DNA of 64,000 nucleotides from Dactylonectria macrodidyma (Eukaryota; Ascomycota; Sordariomycetes; Hypocreales; Nectriaceae). Positions 21,901 through 32,172 of this stretch are shown here, piece after piece. The DNA is taken from the NCBI GenBank assembly GCA_020744425.1, contig JAGMUV010000005.1, positions 372,001 to 436,000 of the forward strand, written 5' to 3'. The notes below the pieces were generated by a model. It saw only the letters and a list, made by a program, of their open reading frames with translations. It made no database searches and had not been told where the DNA came from. The position numbers and the translations under genes are program-made. The first letter of the stretch is position 1, and each line of letters begins with the position of its first letter.

Positions 21901-23243
21901 ATGTCGTTCTTAGCTGGCCAAGGCGACCAACAGTTACCAGGGCGCTGCAAGCCACCGTCCAGGCGGAAATTCAACCCAAAGGCCAAGACAGGCTGCCACA
22001 CTTGCAGGTGAGGCGACGGCGAGAGTCGATCCAGGAACCCCCCCCCCCCCCCCCCCCCCCTCCCGCTTGCTGCGGGCTTGATACTAACACAGCTTCATTG
22101 CCAAATAGGATCCGGAGAGTCAAGTGCGATGAAGGACGGCCGGCGTGCAATCGTTGCTTGTCTACCGGCAGGGTGTGCGACGGGTATCCGTCCGTATTCC
22201 GAGTCTTCACCCTCGGGGCTTCCCCATCGTCTACCTCAGCGCCTGCTGCCACTTCTAAGCCATCCCTCTCTCTATACCAGCCCATGTCTTCCATAGTTAC
22301 GGCCGATGAAGTCAACAAGCTGGCCCAATACTTCCACCGCAATCGCCGAGCCAGCGTGTGCTACCAGAACGAGGCCCGGGCAATACTGGCAAATCTCTCG
22401 GATCCAGCCATTCGCCACGCACTCAATTCTCTGAGCGCTCTGCACGATGGACTCGAGGAAAGGAGATACACCGCCATTATTGACGGCCGCAGCCCATTCG
22501 TCAACGAACGCAGCTTGGACGCGTATAACGCGGCAGTCTCCAGCCTGGCGTCCCGGCTTAGAGAGGAGCCCAGCCGCACGTCTGCCCAGACTACGCTTGT
22601 GTGCTGCCAGATGTTTGTCAGCATAGAGGTTATGATGGGCGACTACAGAACTGCCTTCCAGCACTTCCTCCTAGGGCTTCGTATCATGTACCAATATCAG
22701 AGCCGCCCAGGTGTGAGCGACAGCGGCCTCGTAGTTCCCTGTCTCAACCCTGGCTTTCCTCATCTGGACGCATTCGCCATCAAGCTCTTTGCATCGGGCT
22801 ACCCGGGTCCTAGGCACTTGTCTACCTGTCAAAGAGCGTACAGAGGCCCCATGGCGATCGCCGCGAAGACCCTTTTGTGCTACCAGGCGCGCAGCGACCT
22901 AAGTGCGCTCTCCGTGCAGGTACTGGAATTTCTGAGTCGGCTGACAGACTTGCGGAGCCACAGTCAAGTGGCCGAGTTGAAGATGAAGAGGGCCGGGATT
23001 CTCGGCTGCCTGCAGTCCTGGGAGCAGATGTACTTCAAAACCGTTCAGGAGATCATGAGGGGAACGTCTGCCATTAGAGTGCGTTTTGGAACGGCTTTCT
23101 GCCTTCTGCTGTATCGCGTCTTGAAAGTAGTAGTCAACCTGGCAATGAATGTCTCTCCTGACGATGTAGAGGGACTGGAAAGAGACTTCTGCGTGCTTAC
23201 AGAGATTGCGTCTTTTGCTACGGAAATAAGGAGTATAATATAA
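21901..23243 (+). CDS. Zn2Cys6 transcription factor, fungal_trans_2-like, probably C-terminally truncated
   Basis: Exons 21901-22007 and 22109-23243 (413 residues). Joining across a 101-base intron gives a textbook zinc cluster: KTGCHTCRIRRVKCDE then GRPACNRCLSTGRVCDGYP. The intron position, right after CHTCR, is very common in this family. The rest resembles the PF11951 regulatory region (ANLSDPAIRHALNSLSALHDG, TTLVCCQMFVSIEVMMGDYRTAFQHFLLGLRI). The intron contains a run of 23 cytosines. The frame ends abruptly as IASFATEIRSII immediately before a very AT-rich block, and relatives usually run longer, so the C-terminus is probably lost. The DNA-binding part is intact, so a truncated but DNA-binding protein is possible. 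Confidence 0.85.
22038..22060 (+). repeat. Homopolymer run of 23 C within an intron
   Basis: Twenty-three consecutive cytosines followed by TCCC inside the intron of the second Zn2Cys6 gene. The exact length may be affected by sequencing error. Confidence 0.8.
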
Positions 23244-23500
23244 AAACTAGGGATGCAATAAGCTTAATACTAAATAGTATATGTATATATATTTATAATT
23301 TAATAGAGCTGCTTCTAACACGTTAGCTTCGTTAATTCAAAAATGAGCTTAAAAAATAAATAAAACATTAGAAATAGTAACCTAGTAATATCAAGGATAC
23401 CAATAAAGGGAAGTAAAATAATATTAGAAATTTAAAGATTTATCTAAAATTCATTAATACCTTGTAAATAAAAATGTGATCATTCCTATACCTTAGCATT
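23244..23500. other. AT-rich block between truncated regulator and FAD monooxygenase
   Basis: Extremely AT-rich, with many TA steps and short A/T runs. It begins exactly where the regulator's reading frame ends. It looks like an eroded (RIP-affected) segment and may mark a deletion or insertion junction. Confidence 0.6.
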
Positions 23501-24803
23501 TTATATACTTTCCTCTATAATATTATAAATAATTGTCTTTCCTCCAAAACCAAATTTCTGCAGATTCAACACGTGGTAAATGGCTAAAAACGCCATCATA
23601 ACAAGATCGCTAAACCACAGATGCCAGGGGCCTGTCTTTTTGCGCCTCGCACCACTTCGCTTTGCTGTCTTGTAGATCTCTTCAGTCCTTGGTCTTCGCT
23701 TTTCATCATATCTCTTAAAAATATCGTTCAGTTGAAGCGAGGATTGACCCAGTAGACGCGAGAGGAAGAAGACATCCTCAAGTGCCATAGAGACGCCTTG
23801 GCCAGCATGGGGTGACATCGCGTGGGCTGCATCGCCTAACAGCAGGCACCGTCCCTTATACCATACACCACCTAAAGGAAGGGTCATGATAGGGTGAAGC
23901 TTCAGTGCCTTGCTCTTGTCGACAAAGTCCCTCAGCACATCTCCCCACTCGCCTTTGATCTTGTTCGCGGCATTGCGTATGATTGGCTTTGGATCGTAGG
24001 CAATCCCGCTTCCTTCTCCGCTCAAAACAGAGGCAGGAAAGTCGGAGGAAAAAAACCAGTAGTTGACATCCCTCGATTCTGTACAACACATAAGTGCAAA
24101 AAGTCCGTCGGTTGTGAAAGTGGCATGAGTGTCTCTGAGCAGACCCTCAGGTGTTGGCCGATCAGACGTTGGAACAAGGGAGTAGATGTCTGTTATCCCT
24201 GAGTATTCGGGTTGAATTTTAGGGTCCACATACAACTTCCGAACGCTTGACGAAATGCCGTCACAGCCGAGGAGGAAATCGGCCGTATCTGTAGTCCCGT
24301 CGGAGAAGCTCGCCTCAACCTGTTGATCTCTTTCGTTGATTCCCACAAGAGTCTGGTTATAGTGAACCTCGATACCCGCTCGTTTAGCGGCGCCACAGAG
24401 CACTTCCATCAGATCAACCCTCCGGATCTCCAACTGCCCAAACCCGGTCTTCTTCTTGCTCCATGACACCATATCGAGCTGGCCAAGAACAGATCCCCCA
24501 ACAGAATGTAAAACGATGTTAGTCCCGCTTGACCCTCGGGCCATAAGATCATCGTACACACCCAAGAGCTTGAAAAGTCGCAGGCCATTTGCTGGAATGC
24601 CAATTGCCCCGCCGATGGTGGTCGGTTCAATGCAAGCTTCGTAGACGACAGGTGTTATGTGATTGTTCTGCTTTAAAAGTAACGCGGCCGCAAGTCCAGT
24701 TGGACCACTTCCAATAATGAGTGCCTTGGATGCAAAATTAGACTCGCTGAAAGATTGGAAAGCATATTGAGTCAAGGGATCGTACCTTTTTGAGTTGGCT
24801 CAT
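23501..24803 (-). CDS. FAD-dependent monooxygenase, PHBH-fold (class A)
   Basis: The main exon reads from the FAD-binding strand (KALIIGSGPTGLAAALLLKQ) through IRRVDLMEVLCGAAKRAGIE, the DG-type region FLLGCDGISSSVRKLYVD and the GD motif GRCLLLGDAAHAMSPHAGQG. It ends in a hydrophobic tail (LVMMAFLAIYHVLNL) that could anchor it to a membrane. This is the family that hydroxylates or epoxidises aromatic and terpenoid intermediates using NAD(P)H and O2. The long frame has no upstream ATG, only a TTG at 24775. A short first exon 24803-24786 (MSQLKK), a 43-base intron and a second exon starting at 24742 give an in-frame start and a 419-residue protein. That 5' model is tentative. It lies tail-to-tail with the truncated regulator. 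Confidence 0.88.
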
Positions 24804-25418
24804 TTTCAAGGGAAAAATAGATTTCTTCGGTTACAAAATGTTAGCCGAAGAGTTAACCAAGTGAGACCGCATAGCGTTGAACCATTCAAGCTGCAGGTGG
24901 TCAAATTTTAGAGGGTAAACTGCAGGGTTAAATATCACAAGTTTAGACGGGTCGCAGATTAAATTTGAACGGGGTGACTATCTAGACCGCGCTCTCCGGA
25001 ATCTCCGACTCCGCCCCCCCGAACTCCTCAAACCTCCAACTATGATAAATACAAACCCTTGACTCTCTGTGACTGATGGAGGCGCTAATTAGAAATGGAA
25101 ATCTTCCGTCAGCTATGCGCATTGACAGAATTGACGTGCCGCTCCCTCCATCTCCCTGGCATCCCTTTCCAAATATGAAATCGGTTCAATTGATGGTCAG
25201 CCGGAACATTACCACAAAGGGAATTGTGCCGGGTCAACTCTCACATGTCTTCAGCGCTGTTAGCATATGGTCCCCAATGTATGATCATATATAAATAAAT
25301 TAGAGAAGCCTAGCATAATAAGTTGACGGTATCTTTAGCTCCCTATAGGAAACTACATACACATCCCGGCAACAACCCCTGGCGCTCGTAGACGTACGGT
25401 TTGTACAAAAAGTACGAT
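24804..25418. other. Intergenic
   Basis: Promoter region of the FAD monooxygenase and 3' flank of the hydrolase. Nothing else is recognised. Confidence 0.5.
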
Positions 25419-26360
25419 CTATAGACTTAGTGCCTTCTCAAGATTTAGAATACACAGTCGATAAAGATATTCCCTCTGCTCCCACTCAGTTGTGGCTTCT
25501 TTGCAACCCTTGTCAAAGGCATGAGAGACATCCTTCAGTACCTCATGTACCACCTTCCGTTCATTGTCAACCAACTTTGACGCTAGTGTATTCGCCTCCG
25601 GCGCCAACGTGTCTCTTTCACAAGTGATGATAACGACGGTGCTTGGGAAGGATTTTGGATCAGCGAAGGAGGGCGAGGCACGCGGGTCCGTCCGACAGCC
25701 GAGGTCCGGGGTGTAACAGTCATTGAAAACTTGCATTATTCGCGGTGGAATCGCCTTAGAGGGATTCGGAACAGTTTTAGTGTAAGGTTCCATGCTAAGA
25801 TCCGTGACCGGGTAAATAGCAATGACAAGCGGTATTTGAATTGTTGCCAGGTTCTGCCTCAGAGACGATGCAGCTACCAGCGCCAGGTTGCCGCCAGCAC
25901 TAAACCCAGAAACAACGATACGAACAAGGTCGAATTGTGGCTGACTTGCCACCCACTGAAGGGTATCCTCGACGTCGAAAACAGCTCCAGGGAAAGGGGT
26001 CTCGGGGCCCTTGCGGTAGTCTGCATCAAGAACCCAGATTCCCGCATCGCGAGCAACTCGACTGCAGAATGCTATGTCATTGTCGAAACTCGGTATAGTG
26101 AAGCCGCTACCGTGCCAGTTGATCAAAAGGGGCCTTTTATCCACGGTACCCGAGTTTGGATTGTTCTTGGGGGAATATAGCCAGGCGCGTATGGTCCGAC
26201 CTTTATCACGCGACGGTATGCGGACAGCTTGTCGCTGGGTATCGTTGCATAAAGCCCGGTCCCGCCATGTTCCTCGCAATTTTTGCAGGGCCACAACGAC
26301 GCGGATGAAAGTCGCAATGAGCTTGAGTCGGATATAACGAACAAAGCTGTGGCCTGGCAT
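25419..26360 (-). CDS. HSL-type alpha/beta hydrolase (Abhydrolase_3 esterase)
   Basis: Intronless, 313 residues. The oxyanion-hole motif is HGSGF (residues 83-87; most relatives have HGGGF). The nucleophile elbow GFSAGG places Ser154, and Asp250 (CERDTLAPE) and His280 (DVSHAFDKG) complete the triad. All catalytic residues are present, so it should be an active carboxyl- or lactone-esterase. It is close in type to fungal hormone-sensitive-lipase-like hydrolases found in detoxification and metabolite loci. The substrate is unknown. There is no signal peptide; the N-terminus has a short hydrophobic helix (LIATFIRVVVAL). Confidence 0.92.
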   Translation of the reverse strand: MPGHSFVRYIRLKLIATFIRVVVALQKLRGTWRDRALCNDTQRQAVRIPSRDKGRTIRAWLYSPKNNPNSGTVDKRPLLINWHGSGFTIPSFDNDIAFCSRVARDAGIWVLDADYRKGPETPFPGAVFDVEDTLQWVASQPQFDLVRIVVSGFSAGGNLALVAASSLRQNLATIQIPLVIAIYPVTDLSMEPYTKTVPNPSKAIPPRIMQVFNDCYTPDLGCRTDPRASPSFADPKSFPSTVVIITCERDTLAPEANTLASKLVDNERKVVHEVLKDVSHAFDKGCKEATTEWEQREYLYRLCILNLEKALSL

Positions 26361-26866
26361 CGTCGCAATCGATTAGGGAAGCCGTAGTGTCTGTCTCCGT
26401 AATGCAGTGGTGCGTGAGGTGTTTCTCTAGCTACTATTCCGAAGGATAGCGAAGATGTAACGAGCATGGCGACAAGAAACTTGTTCCATGTCTGGTGTCC
26501 ATTAATAGCGCCAGACGGTCAACCCCGAGGTATAGAAACTACTGATCACATGCCAAATTCACCTGTCAATATGGTGGCAGGCCGAGGTGCAAGTCAAATC
26601 GCACGGCGGGTAGTACGGCGTCCCATCAGGCTAGGAAAGAGGATGTTGCCAGCCCCGTCAAGGTAGAGTCGTTTTAGCGAGAGAAAAACTCTCAGACTTA
26701 CAGATACGCCGAGCGTACGGAGTCTAGAGTCCCGGAGGACCTAGTCGAAGGCATGATTTGGCTCAGTAGGGTGTTGGAAAGTGTTTGTGGGTTAAATGCC
26801 TCGGTAAAAATGACAGTTTCCCGGACAACGGAGACATAGGATTCCCCGGCATGCACCAAAAACTGC

Positions 26867-26908
26867 CTTAGTTGCTACAGCATGTAGCAGTACAGATAGC
26901 AAACTAAG
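26867..26908. repeat. Nested imperfect palindrome
   Basis: The outer arms CTTAGTTGCTA and TAGCAAACTAAG (one extra A) enclose an inner perfect hairpin, TGCTACA-GCA-TGTAGCA, at 26873-26889. It may be a terminator-like hairpin or part of an old miniature element. Confidence 0.6.
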
Positions 26909-27503
26909 TACAGGACCCTAGAGACCCGGGCAGGATTAACTCAATTATTCATTTAATAGATGCCTATTCCTTCTTTCACACAACAACCCCTCTTTCGGCT
27001 CGGAATAGAGTTGGGTAGGGAATCGATTTGGGTGCGCAAGCTATGGCAGCCACGGACCCATTAATCAGTACAATATCAAGTCGCTGTTTCCGCATTTAGA
27101 TAACTTAACATTGATACACCATTCGTTTCAGTACAACTGATTGATATATCAAATTCAATCTCTAAGTTAATTCAGGAACCTAAAGCCCCAAGTTTTGCTA
27201 CCTCTTTAGCAGTTACATGTCACGTGCTCCGGAGGCGGCACCAGCTTGTGCCGGGTGAGTCACTGGTCCAGTACCAGAATGGGGGCTTTTATAGCGGACC
27301 CGGGCCCTAGGATAGAGGGCCAGAGATTAATCTTACACCTACATAGCCCCTATCAGTGATTCCACAGCTATTGACCTGCGCCCCTTACCCTTCTCAATAG
27401 GCATCTTACACGTACCGTCCACGGTGAGATCGTTTTCAATTACCAAGCTTTTGTAGGTCCCCGAAGGCAACATTCATCTGTGCTTACCTTGCATGCTGAC
27501 ACG

Positions 27504-27588
27504 ACTCAATACGAAACCGGTCTCTGCAGCTTACAAGGCGTCTCCCAAGTCAATACGAAATCTGTTTCTGCAGCTCGCAAGCGATCTC
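27504..27588 (+). repeat. Two-copy diverged tandem repeat, about 43 bp
   Basis: The segment beginning TCAATACGAAACCGGTCTCT is followed directly by a copy beginning TCAATACGAAATCTGTTTCT. Both continue CTGCAGCT(T/C)(A/G)CAAG. Many of the differences are C-to-T or G-to-A. Confidence 0.7.
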
Positions 27589-28255
27589 ACGTTAGCACCA
27601 CGCAGCAGAGCAATGCCTTAACCTACGCTTGGAATCACAGCTTGCATGGCAGCGCAGGGAGGATAATGATTAGGACGCAATACGTCACGAAACAATTATG
27701 TCTCAGAAATGCCCAGAAAGCTCACAGTCATGTGTTCGGCTGCCTACCGATTTAGAGGGAGGCCTCGGAATGCTGCTACCAGCAAAGTTGTGCGCTACTG
27801 AAAGCCATGTTTCATTTGTCCAAGCTAAGCTGCTGAACGAGTGAACACCTAGCACCCAAAAACGACGAATCTCATGCAGATTTGCTGGGGCTGAGTATTG
27901 ACACCGCCCTTGTTCAGCCCCAAATTTAGCAGCAATCCTTCTTGGTCTAGACCCTCAGCCCTACTTCATGATTCCACCTCCCTGCGCGAATCAAATTCGA
28001 GTTCCATGTCTTAGCACGGCGTGCCTTGCTTCCGAAGCAAGCCCCTAAAGTAGTCTTAAATTGTGCCAGCGTGACTCTTTAAAAAATGCTCTATTGACGC
28101 CACATTGGTGAGAGCATTGCCACCACCACCAGCTTAGACTCTTGGCAGTGTTGTGTTGCGGTTTATTAGCTCCGGCTCTCCCGCTGAATCAGCTGCTGCC
28201 TCTTGTCCTTCTTTTCGACGTGAATGCGTCCAAATACTCGCGGCGCGACGCAATC

Positions 28256-30894
28256 ATGATGGCTGGAAATAGAGGAGCAGCAGGCTCATTCTATGAGTAC
28301 AATACATCGTACACCCCTCAAGCCATGCACGACCAACACGTCGATCTCCCGCGCGCGTCCAGGAAACGGCCAAACTACAGGCCCACGTCGCTAAGATGGT
28401 ACTTTGTCTTGGCGCAGATCCTTTTCATCATGGCAGCCATGGGTGTCGTCGTCTGGGCCAGGATTGCATGGCCGGACTCGGACAACTCTGCTGTCATCGA
28501 GCACAAGAGATCAACCCGCGGTGATCGCTCTGAACAAGAGCTGGAGCCCCGACAAGAGGATGTCATCCAAGATGACACGACCCAAGACGATGGCAGCCAG
28601 GACCAGTCCTTCCTCACCACAGTCACTTATGTTAGTGAAAACACCGAAAGTGGATCTACAGTCACTGTACCAGGAACTACTGGCCTGATCACCACCGAAG
28701 TCGTGGAATCGGTTGAAACCACGTACTGGGTCACTGTTACCGAAGACGCAGACTCACCTCCCTCGGAGACCACCTACGTAGAAGTCATCACCGTGTCTGG
28801 AGGCGAGGACATCGTCACGGAGATTGTGGGGACCTCAACGATGTACAGTCTTATCCCAGGTACCGGAACCGAGGTGGTCAGCGGTGCCTATGAGGTAGAA
28901 TTCACCTCGACAGCCACTGTAGCTGGCAGCGCGGGAACGACATATACTACCACAATCGTTGGCGAAATGACTCACGCCCCCGCGGAGTCTGCTCTAAGGA
29001 GCAGTCTTGTCACCGCTACTGTTGAGCAAACCTTCCAGAGCACATTCTCGACAACTCAGGCGGCGAGCACGTATATCGAATACGGAAAGGTCACCGTCAC
29101 CGCCGTGATAACTGACCGCGAAGATCTCCCATCCAACATCATTCAACCTACCGCGAAAGTCGTCGATGTCGTCAGCACCCGGGCTGCGACCACCATTCAA
29201 ATAGTCCAGACGATCGAACCCGTCACGATTGTCACAACCGATAGTCAAGGCCAGTGGGTCACCATCACCTCTTCGGGCGGGCTGGTGACGATACAGTCGA
29301 CGATTGAGGGCGCTACGATGACTTTTGAGTCAACAGGAATCGCTACGGCGACCTCGGCACCTGGTTCCAAGGTCTTGCAAGTTTACGAAATCACCGAGGC
29401 TGAGTATTTCCTTGGAAAATTTGCTCCTGCTCTGGTGGCTGTACTCATATCGATCCCGCTTCGAATCATCGATCTCAACGCCCAACTGTTCCAGCCATTC
29501 TATGCTCTGAATCAGCCCGAGGGTGCCTCCGGGTCCAGCTCAATGATCCTGCACTACAGTGGATGGACGGGTATTTTCAAGCCCTTTACGACACTAGCCG
29601 ATGGATACCCAATCACCTTCATCACGATGCTCCTTGTTCTCTGCTCTTCGTTGATGACGCCACTTGCGACAGAAGCCATTGGCGTCAAAATACATGGTTC
29701 ATGCAAATTGAACTCGGCTGCTGGCTGCGCCGCTGCCTTGGGTGTCTCGCCACTACCCACACACGCATTACTCGGTTTGTTGGCCTTCACCATTGTCCTC
29801 CTCTGTGCTCTCTTCTATTTTCTTCGGAATTTTGAGACGGGACTTTATGCAAACCCATGGAGCATTGCTGGCATCGCGTCTCTCTCCGCCAACCGCGAGA
29901 TTCGACCATCACAAATCACCGAGAATAAGATTTTCAAGGAGATGAGAGATAATCGATACCGCCTTGGCTTCTTTCACACTGGAAGCTCCTATACTGAGTA
30001 CGGCATCTTGATGGAGCACAACGCGAATCAGTTTCAACACAAGACACACGGGGTAGGCTCAGAACGGCAACTGGAGGCACCTTACAAGAGGCTTCCAAAA
30101 GGAAATCCCTTTATTGCCCTGGGCATTTTCTGGAGGACTTTATTCATCACATTTATGCTCGGTCTTCTCGTGCTTATTCTCTACCACCATATCAACGTCT
30201 CCAAACAGTCTGATTTCAAGTCATTTATTGATGGTCAGACTTTTGGTGTTCGATTCCTCTTCTCTGGTCTCGGAGTCATCCTGTCCTTCGGTTGGACGGC
30301 TCTATTTATTAGTACGTCCATTCTCTTCTCCTACCACAACTCACCTACTGACATATTTCAGGCGTGGCCATTATCACCCCTTATCAAAGGCTTTCGAATG
30401 AGTCACAGCTCGCCTCTGACTCAATACTCCTCACAAGACCAACCAATGGCTACTCTGGCCTTTATTCGTCCATCAAGCACGATCAACCCTATCTTGCTCT
30501 TGTGGCATTCATGACAATGCTATCCAATTTCATGCCTATCCTCCTCGTCAACATTCCGTTCACCCTCACGCAAAGTCGCCAAACACACGTCATATGTGCC
30601 CGTCTAACTATGGGTATACTGCTGTTGATGACCTTGACTGTGTTCAGCAGCTTTTTTATCCGATGGCCTGATATGCCTGTTGACCCGCGATCCGTTGCTG
30701 GCGCCATGTATTACACTAGCGAAAGTAGTGTTACAGACCAGCTCATTGGGGTTGCGAGACTGAACCACAAAGAAAGAAGGACTCGTATTAAAGAAATGGG
30801 CGGAAGATACTGGTACGGCGAAGTGTTGAGTAGGAATGATCAGACGAGGATGACTGTCGAGGTGGATCATGCTTTACCGACCAACGGCAGGTGA
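28256..30894 (+). CDS. Large DUF3433-family membrane protein
   Basis: Exons 28256-30311 and 30362-30894 (862 residues). A polar N-terminus is followed by one membrane helix (WYFVLAQILFIMAAMGVVVWA). Then comes a long Thr/Ser/Val-rich extracellular-type region rich in TTV, TVT and TTI patterns (about residues 110-375), then the multi-helix DUF3433 part. That part includes APALVAVLISIPLRIIDLNAQLFQPF, FITMLLVLCSSLMTPLATEA, HALLGLLAFTIVLLCALFYFL and two further hydrophobic clusters. The intron lies inside a C-terminal transmembrane segment. DUF3433 proteins are fungal-specific; the family has no established biochemical role, and a plasma-membrane or cell-wall-facing role is inferred from topology. 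ATGs at 28256 and 28259 are equally possible starts. Confidence 0.92.
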
Positions 30895-31122
30895 CGGAAC
30901 CTGGTTTATGACTCCCCACGAGTGGTTCATTTACGAGAATAAATAATGACAAAGGGCTCGGTTATGAATATGAAATGATAATTGTGTGTGGATTGAAGGA
31001 TTAACTATGAAGACAGAGAGATACAGCATCGTCTAAATTAAGGGCAGGGGATGCGAATCTCCCAATCACTCAGTTATCAGGGTATTGTTGTGCTTAATTT
31101 TAGACCATCAGATGTGGTGATA

Positions 31123-32106
<984 letters not shown>

Positions 32107-32164
32107 TGTGACGGGTTTTTTTTTTTGAGCTTGCTACACTGACCCAAGTGAGGAGATGGGAGCA

Positions 32165-32172
32165 CTTATATA
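32165..32172 (-). promoter_or_regulatory. TATA box of the SDR gene
   Basis: TATATAAG on the minus strand, about 60 bases upstream of the ATG at 32106. Confidence 0.5.

Larger units (their letters stand above)
26361..28255. other. 1.9-kb spacer with repeats
   Basis: No gene is recognised. It contains an imperfect palindrome at 26867-26908, a diverged tandem repeat at about 27504-27588 and the promoter of the DUF3433 gene. Confidence 0.5.
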
